Shown: in pieces, positions 35,901 to 47,778 of the stretch | Layout of the letters: each line of letters opens with the position of its first letter | Position numbering within the stretch: position 1 is the stretch's first letter | Source: Utricularia gibba | Taxonomy: Eukaryota > Streptophyta > Magnoliopsida > Lamiales > Lentibulariaceae | NCBI GenBank assembly: GCA_002189035.1 | Contig: NEEC01000012.1 | Location: forward strand, 2,480,001 to 2,544,000 | Length of the DNA: 64,000 nucleotides | Reading direction: 5' to 3' | Translations under genes and position numbers: made by a program | Notes under the pieces: model-generated | Database searches by the model: none | The model's input: the letters and a program-made list of their open reading frames with translations, nothing else | Told to the model about the DNA's origin: nothing

Positions 35901-36600
35901 AAATATGTGGACAATAAAAGGATAAATGCAAAGAAAAGCTGCGCGTCTGTCTTGCGAGTGTCGGGGTGTCGGACTCGGGCAGTAGGATAGACTGAAGCAG
36001 GGCTGTAAACGAGGAGATAATAATGAAAAAACAAATCCGACGAATGGACTATTACTGCAACGCACCACCCAGATCCAGCCACGTGGCTCTTGTTATGTGA
36101 ATCATAATCCCTAATCCATCTCCAAAGCTGGCCATGACGAAGCAAGCACTCGTTTATCCGACAAACCAAGTTCAGTGGCTTTTCAGACATGAAAATTAAA
36201 GCCTGGGTTTGAGAGATGGGTTTTGGTCGGAATTCGAAAAACAGTAGTTTTAAGAATGATGGGTTTTTTTCTGAGGGCGGGCATCGTTTTTTCCAGTTAT
36301 GGAGGCTCTGGTAACACACCCAAATCCACAGGCACTCGTCGTGTTGCTTGCAATTTTGTAATGAATTTTCTCGTATAACAACAATAGAACTGTCATTTTG
36401 GAACTCCCCGAATGATTACAGAACGCAGTTTTGATGTAGAGAACATGACAGTTTTGATTATAGAACTGTCATTTTGAGACACTGTTTTTTTCCGGCAGTT
36501 CGTATTCGGAATTCAGAATTATGGAAGGAGAGTCACTCCGTGGTGTCACTGATACTACTGTTATGTTTTCCTTTCGCCCTAACATTTTTCATCATTAAAA
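29984..36600. other. Long AT-rich region without a supported gene
   Basis: 29984-30250 is the CRF leader. 30250-34400 is mostly 70 percent or more AT, with short open frames that show no protein-like bias. About 31740-31930 has words of the AT-rich dispersed repeat. 32400-32580 and 33110-33310 are islands of balanced composition with short frames but no recognised product. 34480-35200 is balanced, with frames on both strands, one lysine/arginine-rich; no family was recognised. 35215-35332 is a short tandem duplication. 35380-36600 is AT-rich and leads into the MIR319 promoter. Confidence 0.45.
35215..35332 (+). repeat. 62-base tandem duplication
   Basis: Two diverged copies starting at 35215 and 35277. 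Each has GCCCTC, a T run, CAATTCATGAA, ATTAACCAT and AAAATGCAATCTT. Copies differ at several positions and in T-run length. Confidence 0.85.
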
Positions 36601-36625
36601 AAAAACAAACAAACAAGAAGATGGC

Positions 36626-36631
36626 TATAAA
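36626..36631 (+). promoter_or_regulatory. TATA box of the MIR319 primary transcript
   Basis: GCTATAAAATCC at the proper place for a transcription start near 36655-36665, about 190 bases before the hairpin. The region downstream changes from AT-rich to balanced composition. Confidence 0.5.
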
Positions 36632-36843
36632 ATCCTGCTAGCGGCCTGCTGCAGGAGCCCAGCCAACGTTGAACTTGAGCAGGGAGGGTTCTTCTCCTCT
36701 GCTGGGGATCTGAAGAGAAGAGCATTAGCCGAGCCGGGGAAGTTAATATAACTGATGGCGTGAAGAGTAGGGTTCTATTTGCTTGTCAACTGATGATCTA
36801 TTGATTGATATAGCTAGGGTTTTGGAGGGTGTGGATTTGGGAT

Positions 36844-37015
36844 AGAGAGAGTTTCCTTCAGTTCAAACATGGGGGAAGTAGGATCCAATTTGCTGCCGTT
36901 TCATTCGTACAAATGCTGAACATGCACTGATGCTTTGTTCCGCAGCTGATCGAATGAACTGGGAGTCAACTTGTATCTTACAATTCTTGTGCTTGGACTG
37001 AAGGGAGCTCCCTCT
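36844..37015 (+). ncRNA. MIR319: MIR319 precursor hairpin
   Basis: The 3' arm carries the complete miR319a/b sequence, 21 nt at 36993-37013 (TTGGACTGAAGGGAGCTCCC then T). The 5' arm at 36844-36866 (AGAGAGAGTTTCC, then TTCAGTTCAA) pairs with it at every position except one A-C mismatch, with three G-U wobbles. The lower-loop block GATCCAATTTGCTGCCG pairs with GGGAGTCAACTTG, the second conserved duplex of miR319/miR159 precursors that are cut from the loop downwards. miR319 directs cleavage of class II TCP mRNAs and controls leaf growth. The primary transcript probably continues to at least 37.5 kb. It is not miR159, which begins TTTGGATTGAAGG. Confidence 0.95.
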
Positions 37016-38100
37016 TCTTCACACCCCTCGCTTTCAAGGTATGGTTTTGAATGCCAGATCTGAGGTAGGGATTTCCCAAAACATCAGTCCGAAATTAGTA
37101 TCACTCAAAAGAAAGTGATCAATGGATTCCCATGATCTGAGTTGTAGCTTTTGTTTGGGAACACGTTCCCAGGCATTTCTCATTGGAACCACCAAAAACT
37201 AGCTCTTGGATTCTCGAAACACATTTTAGGGTTCTTCGTATCCCTTTTTTTTTTTTTGGTTGGATTGTTTGCATGATGTTCTTGCTCTTTATCCGGTTAC
37301 ATCTTTGTAGTTAATGGGGTGAGATTCAAAGGTAAACCCTTCTTGGATGCATGTCCTCCCAGCAGAACCCTCAGAAATTTGGTTTGGTTCAGATTATTTT
37401 TCAAGAGTGTAGATTGAAACTAAGACAAATTCTGGGACTTCATGTCTTGCTAAATGCAGACGACAAGGAGTGGGCTTATCGATGACCCGATGAAGGCAGT
37501 TCTAAGAAGGCATAGTTAAACACAGTAGAGCTCGTTTAATTCCATGCCTTTCTATTCTTCTCTGAATGTGGATATACCACCATGCGATGTTAATTACAGC
37601 ATTTCATCTCGCTCGTGGCAGGAAGTGCTATGAGCTGCAGCATAACGTTCCAGACTTGGGAATCGCTATTTTTCTCGTGAATCGAGAACTGAAAGGCCCT
37701 CTAGGCATCAACACTGTTGGGTTTTGAACTTTTAACTGATGTGATGGATACAAATAACTTTGTAATTTTAACTTTTCTTCTTACAGATTAGAGCATAACA
37801 AACTAATTCTAACTGCCTCACGAGATCTATCTGTGGGTACTAATACATGAACCAGACAACTAGTGCAATCGGAGGCAACCATGTCACAACTTTGAGTTTC
37901 ACCTTCAACGAACACATGGGATGCTATGGTTCTGTGTTGTTCTAGTTCTTGTCACGAAGATGAACTCCTGTTTTCATGCCGTACCGAGATTTTCAACAGA
38001 TTGCTTGATTGTAATTTATTTATACTGTTCGTGTTCAAAGAAAGCACGTTGTTTAAGAATTATACTTATATACATTGTGAGATGAGCGTGCAGTATCATC
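37016..38100. other. Probable 3' part of the MIR319 primary transcript and spacer
   Basis: Balanced, T-rich sequence with donor-like GTATGG at about 37039 and no protein-coding frame of note. It is likely the spliced 3' portion of pri-miR319 to about 37.9 kb, then the 3' flank of the minus-strand coiled-coil gene. Confidence 0.4.
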
Positions 38101-39893
38101 TTAGGAAGCTTTTGTGCGAGACTTGGATCCTGTGCTCTTAGATCTTGCCTCAGGCAGCGTCGCCTCCAAACTGTTCTCCTTCAAATCTGGAGGCAATCTT
38201 GAAGATGACTTCAAGGCACCATGACCATGACTCGGCAGTTTCCCTGCCCACCTGCGGACTGGACTCGGTTGTGTCCTCCAGATGGATGACACTGAAGCTA
38301 CATGGTGATGCTTCCCATTTCTCACTTCTCTCAGGAAATGCCTACCCTTCATTGGATCAACAGAGGTGCCGTTCGAATCTTCAGAGATCATCATGCTGCT
38401 CTGATGTTTCCCTTTCTTGTGATCCTTGAAATGCTCGTCCGAATGGAGCCTTTCATCATGTTGCGAGGATTTGAAGTTCACCTGCGAGGTTGATTCCATT
38501 GGCAAGTTTGCAGGGTTCTTTGATCCCTTCTGGTTCGTCGCTTCAGAGTGACCAACCGTCCTAGATTTCAGACTGTCATGGCTCATTTTTCCGAGTTCAA
38601 AGAGGTTTGAATCACTATGTGGAGCATCATCCTCATTCCCTTCATCAGGTGGGATACTACCAGCTGCCACCATCTCAGACCTGAAAGTGGGTTCATGGTT
38701 TGTGGGCATGGCCCCTGTGCTACCAATTCTCCTGTTCTCTATCAAGGCTTCGATTTCACGGCGCAGTTTATCCACTGCAGAGTTGCTTCTACGGTCGATC
38801 GACGACTTAATCTGCATTCGTTTTTCCAGCCAAGATTCAGCAACATGAAGCAGCTGATCCAGATCACTTCTCCCCCTCCAGTTAGTATCAGATTTCCGTC
38901 CAAGGAAACGCATTTCCTTGTCATAATCACGTATTCCAAGAGCAAACGCATCGCAGAGTTCTTCCAGCAGCTCCTTGGAACATCTTTCTTCCTCAAGCTC
39001 CTTAAAAACTGCCCTGAGAGCTGATTCCACATCATCAGCCTCAACAGATAACCGTCGCTTGAAATCTTCAGAGTGCTTCACCAATTCAAGGGACTGATGC
39101 TTGTTTCTTCTCATTTGCTTCCTCAATTCATCTATTTCTTGTTGGTCAGCTTGCTGCTCTCTCAGCAATGATTTTAACTGCGAATGAGCCTTATGCAACT
39201 CTTTCTTTAACTCTTTAACCTCGTCCTGTGATGAATCAAACAAGCCATGAAAGCAAGAACTCTACAGATTGCATCTCAATCAACTATAGAAGCTTCATGC
39301 TGATGCAAGGGGTGAACGAAGCCTCACCTTAATTGAACTATGGTGACTGGATGGAGCTGGTATTTGCATAGGATGCGTATTCTCACCAGATAGACTACGC
39401 CCTGATCGCCGTGCGACTGTGAATGGCTGCCTCTGATGACCAATATGAAGATTAATACGTTAGCACAATGGCAGATTAGGCAAAAGAACAATCGCTTAAT
39501 CTAGGAAATGGGTGCTTTCGCAGTTCAAGATGAGGTAGTTTCTAATACAAGTTTAGAAGGAGAGGAGGGGTGAAGGCCACTCTTGCGCCGCCGGAGAAGA
39601 TGATCGCCGCCACCGTATTCCATTCTTCGGAGTGGGCGTTTGTACTGATTGAGCTCCCAAAGGGCGGCAGCAAGTTTCCTAGCAGAAACACGGGAAGCCA
39701 TAAAGGTGCCGCCTTTAGAATCGGTCCCCGCCAATTTTTCTCCAACAATTCCGCCATGCATGGCTGCCGTGCTGTAATCTCTGCGTCTCCACAGGGACGA
39801 AACTGGAGTGAATTGCCCACCCCTTTTCCCTACTTCACTCAAATTCACTCCAAAGAATTCAAATTTTTCAGCTTGGGGTTCCACCCTTTTCAT
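38101..39893 (-). CDS. Coiled-coil protein of the At1g64180/At5g41620 (USO1-like) family
   Basis: Plant-specific coiled-coil protein of unknown function. Three exons, 39893-39549, 39426-39328 and 39225-38101, give 522 residues. The N-terminal motif VSARKLAAALWELNQYK is the family signature. Exon 2 reads PFTVARRSGRSLSGENTHPM. From residue 149 a long coiled coil begins DEVKELKKELHKAHSQLK and continues through REQQADQQEIDEL to the conserved ELCDAFALGIRDYDKEM (about 238-254). The tail is basic and Ser/His-rich (SSIWRTQPSPVRRWAGKLP) and probably disordered. An older automatic name, intracellular transport USO1-like, rests on the coiled coil only. The protein is somewhat shorter than the Arabidopsis members as I remember them. 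The first ATG, at 39893, opens with MKRVEPQAEKFEFFG, matching the family's MKR-type start. Confidence 0.85.
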
Positions 39894-40893
39894 CTCCAAT
39901 CCAAACCCTTCTCAATCACATGCAAAACGATTCAAAACAAAGCTTTCCCCTTCATAGGTTTCACTCACCCCTCCTTTCCTTTCTTGTTAGGCATCAGTTA
40001 CTGTGCCTCTTTTCCCTGTTCTTTCCATAGATGGTCTCCAAAAATCAAGGCCAAAGATTAAGGAAAGTCTAGGATAGCTCTAATGGCGTGAAATCTGGAC
40101 CATTGTACCATATGTACAACCGTTGATCTTTATGGTTCACCTTACACCTCAAAGACTTGAATTTGGAGAACCAGGGAGGGGGCAGGGAAGGAATATACCC
40201 AACCAGTCTAGTTGCTTTCTGAGCACCAACATTATTTGTGCAGATCAGAAGAATAAGATGTGTTTTGGTTCACCTGCAATGCCATGCACACTCTGCAATG
40301 TCGGAAATGTGTAATAGAAGTAAAGGCATTGAAATTAGATTGGTGAAAAGCGTGTGCCTGGTATTGACCTCCCATTGAATGAAGAAGATCTCTTGAATTG
40401 GCAGACGGCAGATCCAACTACCATGGCCAAAACTCACACGATACATTCAATGTTGAAGCATTCAATATTCAGCCAACTACAAGAACAACTCCACCTTTAA
40501 AACCCACTCTCCTATGTGGCCGGGCCCCTGGTTGATTGATATATAGATATCCAGATCCCTTCATCTTCTCAGGGCAGAGCAGCTCGCTGGTTACTTCACT
40601 GCGTGTGTGCTTGTTTCATAGCTCGGTGATCCTCAGGGATGAGACTGGAGCATGCAGCTCTACCCAAATGAATCATAAACAATAGACAGCACGAGAAAAA
40701 GGGGATGAGGAGAAAGAAGGATTGGGACGAGTGCGTTTATTGTCTGCTGTGAGCCTGACTTGAGGCACGACGGCCACGCCACGCAACCAGCTTTGGATTT
40801 GAGAGATCGTCCCGTCCAACAATGAATGGCAACGCCACTTCACGTCAAGTCAGCTCTGCATAAAAATAAAATAAAAAAAATAAAACGAATGAT
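39894..40893. other. Spacer with promoter-like sequence, no supported gene
   Basis: 39894-40080 is the leader of the coiled-coil gene. 40230-40420 has a short minus-strand frame without recognised product. A TATATA word at about 40540 precedes 300 bases of balanced sequence with a possible imperfect stem near 40574-40669. These could form a small noncoding transcript. Evidence is weak. Confidence 0.35.
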
Positions 40894-40977
40894 TGTCAGA
40901 AGTGGGATTTGAACCCACGCCCTCTCACGAGGACCAGAACTTGAGTCTGGCGCCTTAGACCACTCGGCCATCCTGAC
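40894..40977 (-). tRNA. tRNA-Leu (anticodon CAA)
   Basis: An 84-nt cloverleaf read on the minus strand. It starts GTCAGGATGGCCGAGTGG, has the long class II variable arm, anticodon loop ACTCAAG (CAA), T arm GTGGGTTCAAATCCCAC and discriminator A. The acceptor stem GTCAGGA/TTCTGAC pairs throughout with one G-U. It appears intronless. Runs of A on the plus strand at 40873-40885 give the polymerase III T-run stop downstream. Confidence 0.97.
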
Positions 40978-43440
40978 TTTATGCCAAACATTTGATCTTA
41001 TAAAATATAATTCCATTGTTTTTAAAAATCTTTGTTTTTTTATTTTTTCATCAGTATCAGGTCTAGTTGTTCTTCCTCACATACAATATTGAAGAAGTTG
41101 TTGCTCATATGACAGCATCCATAAATGAAACAAGTAGCTGCTTGTGCAATGAGCGTAGCGGGGCGGGGCATCACATGACTGCGCTGTCGAAACTGATGCA
41201 TCACATGTCTGGGCTGACACCACCCACACAGTGCTTGCATTTGCGCCCTGCCCTGTCCTTTTACCTGAATTCACCCCCATTACACCATCTCCATCCCCAT
41301 ACCACACTCAAAACATGCTACAAGCCTTACCCCAAAACATTCTCACAGTAAAACCATCAGGCTGCACTGTCACAATGCTCAACACAGTGCCGCCTATCGT
41401 TTGATGGATGGCCCCTGAGAAGCCCATTTGGATTTCATATCTAGAAAGCAAAAAGGGTAAAATTGCATCAATCTCAGGAGCATTGCACTTTCCAATGCCT
41501 TTCCGCTTGTTGCTTTGAGCCGACCGCAACGCAGTGCTCTGTATCTGCATTCTCACTTGGTCCTCTTTCTATCCCAATGTTTTGAAAAGAGACGGCACTT
41601 CTGTTGTAAAAGATACTAACTTGTTCTTCCTCCACTTTTTATAAAACCCTTCATACGACTGACTGACACCAAGTGTGAACCAACTCCGATGCATGCACTC
41701 ACAAATCACTGGGGTTCGTGTTTCTTGTGCTTGATGGTGTCTACTTTTGAAATCAAGTATTCTACACAAAGTAAGTATATAATAAATATAAATCACATTA
41801 AAAAATATTAAATTTAATCGATTATCAATAATTTATATTTTCTTATATACGATTATTTCATTGTCCAATACCAATTTGAGATTACTTATTCTAATACTCA
41901 ATGCATTTACTTGTTTTTTAATCCAAAATTCGAATTAATACAAAGTCAATCTTGACCATCTAAGACATGTCGAATGGTAAATACCTTAATAAATGTTGAA
42001 ATCAAGTACATAATGAATCAAACGAGTACATATTAAAATCAAATATACAAAAAACATAAATTATAATAAAAAAATTGGATTTAATTTATTATTAATAATA
42101 TATAATTTTTTATATATTTGATTATTTTACTATAAGATTACAATATGGTAGTGATTATTCTAATAGTTTCCATCCACCTACCTTCATCTCCTAGCGTTCT
42201 CCAGTTCAGTACTAAGTCAATGGGATTCATACATGCAAATTAGTGAGGTGCAGAGATGAATGGGAGGGAACGTGCATGCCGGCCCATTCTTTCTCCTGGC
42301 TCCTTTATGTCGGTAAAGTTCCGCAGTAACTATTGCTCAATAATAACATAAAAAAAAAAAGATGAAAACCAGTGTGCAGTCGGTGTTAGAAAGAACACGA
42401 CCGGGCAGATCTTGTCGATACACGCAGTGCTTCTTGCAGGCCCCCCTTTGTGAGCTCCTGCATTGGTGAACGTAGAAACCGTACGGCGGAAATAATAAAC
42501 ATATTCCCAACAGATAACCTCAAATTTCCAAAAGCTTGTAGTATTCATTCTAAATGGCCATCATGTCATGTAATAACCTGCAATGAAGGAGAAAGAAATG
42601 AGAACATTATATTATATCATATTGATTATGGATGAAGTAGAACACGTGTTTAAATAGAGTTAATAATATAATTTTGTATGCGATATTTTTTCTTAAAAAT
42701 GAATAACATAAAATTATGAAGATTATATGTTTAAGTTGGATAATATGATACAAATGAAGCATGAATTATGACATTTCGTATCAAAGACAAATTCAAACGT
42801 ATTCTAATGGTGGGATTGCGTGTCAAAGTGGGAGATAATGTAAGGATATAGAATAGGGTGATAATATTTTATATTGGTTACCAATAACCTAAGAGATATG
42901 ATTAAGTACAAAGATGCTTCTAAACCTCGTATAACACATTTTTTCAAGAAGAGTATAACATATAATTATGAATGTTGATATTTGAAATGAATAATATCGT
43001 ATAAATTAAACGTGTATTGTGACAACATTTGTTTATGTGTTAGTATACCTAGTGCACCAAATAACGAAATTTCTAACTATATAATACATAATGCTGAATA
43101 TTATTTTAATGTGACTAAAGTATAGTATTTAACATAAAGTAATCTCAAATGCTATATTTTATAGTATATTTTATATTTGATGTAAAAAAATAATAATAAA
43201 AAGACAGGAAATGTCATTTTAACAGTGTGGAAAAGTCTTGCAAGTTGCAGTGTGCCATGGATATTGCAATACATACAACTGCGGTGACTTGTCCATTGCA
43301 AACCGCATACGTCTCGCGGCTGCTCTCCTCCACGTTCCACTGTAACTCGCACAGGCTTCTTGATTCTTTTTTTTCTTTCTAGTGCTGTCTCTCTGCTCAC
43401 ATTCATTTGCATACTTCCATACATACTGCCTCTGCCCACC
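40978..43440. other. Spacer without a supported gene
   Basis: 41040-41570 has balanced composition and overlapping short frames on both strands with no recognised product. 41760-42170 and 42600-43220 are AT-rich noncoding sequence with short internal similarities (ATTATCAATAATTTATA words). 43230-43440 is the leader of the MAKR gene. Confidence 0.4.
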
Positions 43441-44593
43441 ATGGAAGCCTTCAGTTTGCTAAAATTCTGGCGCCCTGCCGCCGTCTCCGCCGACACCAAA
43501 GCCACCGTGGGCGCCGCCGAGTTTGATGCTGAGGATGGACCCTACATTGACCTTAACTTCCTCCTCCCCGACCAACAGCAACAGGAAGGAGAAATGGATG
43601 GGGAAACGGATTCCGGGTCTGAAAATGAAGTGCATGAAAACGAAGATGAGGTTAAGTTTGTTGACTGTTTCACGGATGATTTCGACAGCGATGTTGTTTC
43701 TTCTCCTTCCGGTGAAGTAATGCTTAAAGGGGAGCTTCTTCCGATTGAAACGGCAACTGTTTTGGTGAATGGGTCTGCAGAAGCATCAAAACCCCCTGTT
43801 TTTTTCACCAAGTTTCGTGTGCTTCTTCTCAAGCTCGCGAAACCTAAGGCTTCAGGGGAAAAGGGCAACGCCAAGTTCGCCGGGAAATTGTTCGCCGTGA
43901 AGCTTAAAGTCGACGAGGTGCCAATAATGTCCTTGTTTAACAGAGAGAAGAACTCCAGAGAGAAGCAAAAACAGCAACAGCTTGATGAATCACCGGCAGA
44001 CGAGAGAAAATTGATCAAGGAAGTGGTTCAAAAGTACATCAAAATGGCGAAGCCTTTCCAAATCCGGGTCCTCAGGAAGTTCGCCGGAGGTCCAGAGCCG
44101 CCGTCTCCCGGAGGAAAATCCAGCAGTTCTGAGGGACCACCCAATTCGAAGAAAACCCAAATGGGAACCAGTAATTTTCAAGCGAGGATAAAAGTAGTTC
44201 GAAAACATTTGGGTAAAAGCCGATCAAATGCTTGTTCAATCGCCTCCACGCCGCGAGCCAGAATCGACGGCGACGATTCGCTGCTGCAGTTACAAGAAGG
44301 AATACAAGGCGCTATTCTTCATTGCAAGAAATCATTCAACGCCACCACAGGTATAAAAACAAGTCGCAATCTTTCACACCAAGAACGCATTTTTATCTCT
44401 CCCCAACAACGCGAGATGGCTTAAAATCCAGTAATTTTCTTCATTTTACACAGACGGGGAATCTCCTTCTTCATCCTCCCAAGAGAAACTGGTGACGACG
44501 ATCCCAAGCAATAACTCCACTGCAGCAACGCAGTCAACTGTCTCTGGAGAAGCTATGGCGGCAGAAGGAGAATCTACTAGGCCAAGTCCCTAG
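43441..44593 (+). CDS. MAKR2: Membrane-associated kinase regulator, MAKR2-like
   Basis: Small plant-specific regulator that attaches to the plasma membrane through basic patches and binds receptor-like kinases, related to BKI1. Two exons, 43441-44350 and 44454-44593, give 349 residues. The start MEAFSLLKFWRP matches the MAKR2 N-terminus. Family motifs are GPYIDLNFLLPD (about residue 34), the PPVFFTKFRVLLLKLAKPK block, KLKVDEVPIMSLFNREKNSR and the C-terminal VQKYIKMAKPFQIRVLRKF. Acidic and lysine/arginine-rich stretches alternate, as expected for membrane anchoring controlled by phosphorylation. The intron after the conserved HCKKSFNATT is GT-AG. Convergent with the LEA2 gene. Confidence 0.88.
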
Positions 44594-45294
44594 CCCCTAG
44601 CTCAGCAGCATTACTGCTGATTGCACCTGTAAGTAACCTGATTAACGTTAAGCATGGTAATAAAGCGGATGTTTAAGGAAAAGGAATTTGTAGGTCAAAA
44701 GCAATGGGAATCATGGCTATGGCTACTGCATCTCCTTTTCAGTTCCTCCCTTTGAATTTCATTGCTTGAAATTGCTCCTCAATCTTGTCAGTCCTTTGAT
44801 CATGGAACCATGACTCCCAGATAAGTCATTACCTTACAAGACGATAGCCATGGGCTGGGCCTATTACATAGCCCACACTCATAGGCCCAAGACCAGTTTC
44901 AAATGAGCCTAAAACGGATAGCCCCTTAATGCAATACAAAATCACACGAAAAAAAATAATTTAATATTTTATATCCACATGTTTAATATCTTGATTGAAT
45001 CATTTTGAATCGTAAATTATTGATAATTATTTTAAAATATTAAAAAATCGTGATTGAATTATTTTTAGATTGCGATTGAATCGTCAATATTTTATTTTTA
45101 TAAAAATTATTGAAAAAACAAAATAAAAATATTATTTAATCTACAACCTTATCTATCAAATATAATATTTTATAAAAACTTGTATTTTAAATATATTTTG
45201 AAACTATATTCACATGAGCATTGAATATTCTATGAATTGTTTTTATTTAAATATAATTAAATTAAATATACAAAAATGTTTTTAATAAATAAAA
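44594..45294. other. 3' UTRs and AT-rich spacer between convergent genes
   Basis: 44594-44840 is probably MAKR 3' UTR. GGCCCA words cluster at 44855-44900. 44985-45100 is a copy of the AT-rich dispersed repeat (GATTGAATCATTTTGAATCG, GATTGCGATTGAATCG). No gene. Confidence 0.5.
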
Positions 45295-45984
45295 TCAACC
45301 ACATGAGGTGTCTTGAATTGACCGGCTGCTCAAGTTTATGATCATTGAACAAGCTATGGCACAGTCCCTTCTCTGCACTAGGAAATTTAGAACGTGAAAT
45401 GTCCCCGACGCTTTCAAGGAGCTCCGAACCCTCACCGAACCGCCGGCGATGTCTCGGCTCAAGCTTCCGTTGCTCTCGTCGGATCCCATCGCCACCATGG
45501 AGATGGCTATCTCCCTGTTCCGGAGCGCCGGAACTCGCCCGCCGGTAACATTTCCGGTGCCGAGCAACAATTCTTGGTACTCTAAACTCACCTTTGAAAT
45601 TGTAAAAACGATAGTTAGTGAAGTTTTTTTCCTTACAAAAAGAACAAGGAAAAAGAAACTCACCGCCGTTGGCTCGTACACAAAGGGCCAGTGATTTTGG
45701 TTCCTGAAGCTGAGATTGGTCACCAGGGAAGCGTTTAGAGACGACGGAGTGAAATGGAGGTCGCTGACGGCGATGGAATTCAGGCGGAGAGTGGGAGGTT
45801 TTACTTTGAGGATCAGGATGCTGATGATCAAGAAAGCGATGCTTAGAAGGACGAAGAAGATGAGAGCGTAAACGGGGAGTTTGCTTGGTGGTTTCCAGGT
45901 GACCGGCGGCGGAAGCTCCGCCGTAAATGCGTCGCTTTTGGGATATCCGGCTGCTAAACTAGTAACTTCCGTGTCGTCTTTCAT
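45295..45984 (-). CDS. LEA2/NDR1-HIN1-like membrane protein
   Basis: Single-pass type II membrane protein of the LEA_2 (NHL) family. Two exons, 45984-45664 and 45591-45295, give 205 residues. A Pro-rich cytosolic start ends PPPVTWKPPSKLP. It is followed by one membrane helix, VYALIFFVLLSIAFLIISIL (about residues 38-57). The LEA_2 beta-sandwich follows with LNASLVTNLSFRNQNHWPFVY, the conserved polar Asn motif, and VSLEYQELLLGTG. The 72-base intron is in frame and lacks a stop, so an unspliced reading of 229 residues is also open. The insert is hydrophobic and would break the domain, so splicing is preferred. Family members act at the plasma membrane in stress or pathogen responses; the role of this one is unknown. 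Confidence 0.85.
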   Translation of the reverse strand: MKDDTEVTSLAAGYPKSDAFTAELPPPVTWKPPSKLPVYALIFFVLLSIAFLIISILILKVKPPTLRLNSIAVSDLHFTPSSLNASLVTNLSFRNQNHWPFVYEPTAVSFFFLVLFVRKKTSLTIVFTISKVSLEYQELLLGTGNVTGGRVPALRNREIAISMVAMGSDESNGSLSRDIAGGSVRVRSSLKASGTFHVLNFLVQRRDCAIACSMIINLSSRSIQDTSCG

Positions 45985-47778
45985 GATTCTCGATGCTCAA
46001 TTGAATTCGTTTATCACAGATTTTATAAAAATCCAAAAATAAAAATTATTCGAATAAAGTCGTATTTTTTATTAAATAATAAATTTAGACAGAACGAATA
46101 AATTCATAAAATGATGATTAGTTGATCAATGAATCTCTTTTTTTAAAAAATTTTTTTATAAGCCTATTAAAAAGAAAATAAAACCCTATTTGATAGTGTT
46201 CCATTCTCAAAAAATTGTATTATATCAAACAATCTCATATCAAGAAATTAAAATGTTATACTCAAGCCTAAATCATATTTTCTAATATGTTTTATATATA
46301 GAAATTTCAGTCATGTTTGTTCAATTTATTGCATCCTTAGTTTTAACAAATTGATGAGAAATAATTTGTACTACAATTACACATTAAAAGCGCTTCAAAA
46401 ACAAAACAAAAAAAAATTGAAACAAGCAATTTGTTTGAAGCATTCTTCAAAAAATTTTAAAATATTTATGAAATTTGACAATTAATCTCTGCTCAAATCT
46501 AAAATTATGAAATTTGTAATGATCTTTGAGTAGACATAAATTAAAATAATACAAGATAAACAATTAATGCATGCCCCATGCAATTAATTTCTGAGGTTGA
46601 TATATACCTGTATCCACATACAGACAAACGGAGACGACTCGAGACTCCAGAGTCAAGATTACGAAGGGGAAGCTTGCCGTCTATTTTAGAGGTGGACACG
46701 GGCCGCCTCTGACGCGCGCCACGTGATCATGGGCCGTGTCTGGCCCAATGAATGCTGCACTTCGTTTTATGGGTCGTTTCACCCCCTTCTGAATTTGTTG
46801 TTATGGGCCAGTGGCTTTTCTTGATGGCCCATGTTTAGAGGCCCAAATCCGCCTTGGAGCTCGTTCTCGCTCTTTTCAGAAAGTCGACGGTGGAGGGATT
46901 CAATTTTGACGTGAAGATCATTTTCAATTTATTGAACACGCGAATAAATTTTGAGTTTCCGTCAAGTATCCCTTATTTGTATTAGAACATTGATCACGTA
47001 TACAGATTTGATATAATATAATATATAAAAAATTATAAATTATAAATAATTGATTAGATATAATCTTTTTTTATATGATATATATTTATTGTGTATTATT
47101 GAGTATAAAAAAAAAATATTACATTAAGATTTCAAAATGAAATAATCTAATATATAAAAAATTATAAATTAATATTAATCGATTGAATATAATATTTTAT
47201 AATGTGATATACATTTCTTATATACTTGAATTTCAAATACGTTCCCTACTTACCTATTCTATTCTAAATTTCAAACGTCCGTATTTTGTTTAACAGAACT
47301 CGATCAGTTTCTGTTGTGATCCAGTTGAGGATAACTGGTTCAGGGGTGATTTCCCTATCAAAGAATGTTTTTTTAGTGAAGTCTTGGAGAAAATTGGGGT
47401 TCGGAAAATACCAAAATTCGTGCAAACTCTTAAAACCTCATACTTTTAGTGCGCGCTGCTGTTCTGCGCTTCTTCATCGGACGGCGCTTTCTTCTTCCAT
47501 TCAGGCGAAGGGGGAAGCTTTTTCTTCCTCAGTGGGTGAAGTTGTGGGTCAGAGGATCAGTGGCTAAGGAAGATAACTCCAGAGCAAACAGGTTTGCGCC
47601 GTGTATTCTCGAGTCTTTAACTGAGAATTATTGGATATGGTTGGAAGGAATGTTTTGCGCCAATTCTCATGGGCTTGAAAAAGGATCCAGTTAGTTTTCT
47701 GTACATATTCTGGGCGTTTTGAGAGCTATTTGAGTGGTTTCTCCTATCGATATCCATTCTCTGAAAGTCAGACGCGAT
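45985..47778. other. AT-rich spacer, then promoter and leader of the PPR gene
   Basis: 46000-46600 and 46960-47260 are AT-rich noncoding DNA. Between 46700 and 46870 at least six GGCCCA/TGGGCC-type words and a CACGTGATC box mark a promoter, most likely for the PPR gene. 47286-47778 is transcript-like leader with short upstream frames. Confidence 0.5.

Noticed and set aside
35840-36319. 159-codon minus-strand frame
   Set aside because: Begins without a supported start, composition follows AT-rich background, and no domain is visible.
36844-37015. miR159 instead of miR319
   Set aside because: The mature sequence starts TTGGACTGAAGG as in miR319; miR159 has TTTGGATTGAAGG.
41040-41556. Overlapping short frames on both strands
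   Set aside because: Balanced base composition yields chance frames; none shows conserved motifs or splice partners.
45592-45663. LEA2 gene read as a single exon of 229 residues
   Set aside because: Open, but the 24-residue insert is hydrophobic and interrupts the conserved EPTA-VSLEY strand, and both splice sites are good.
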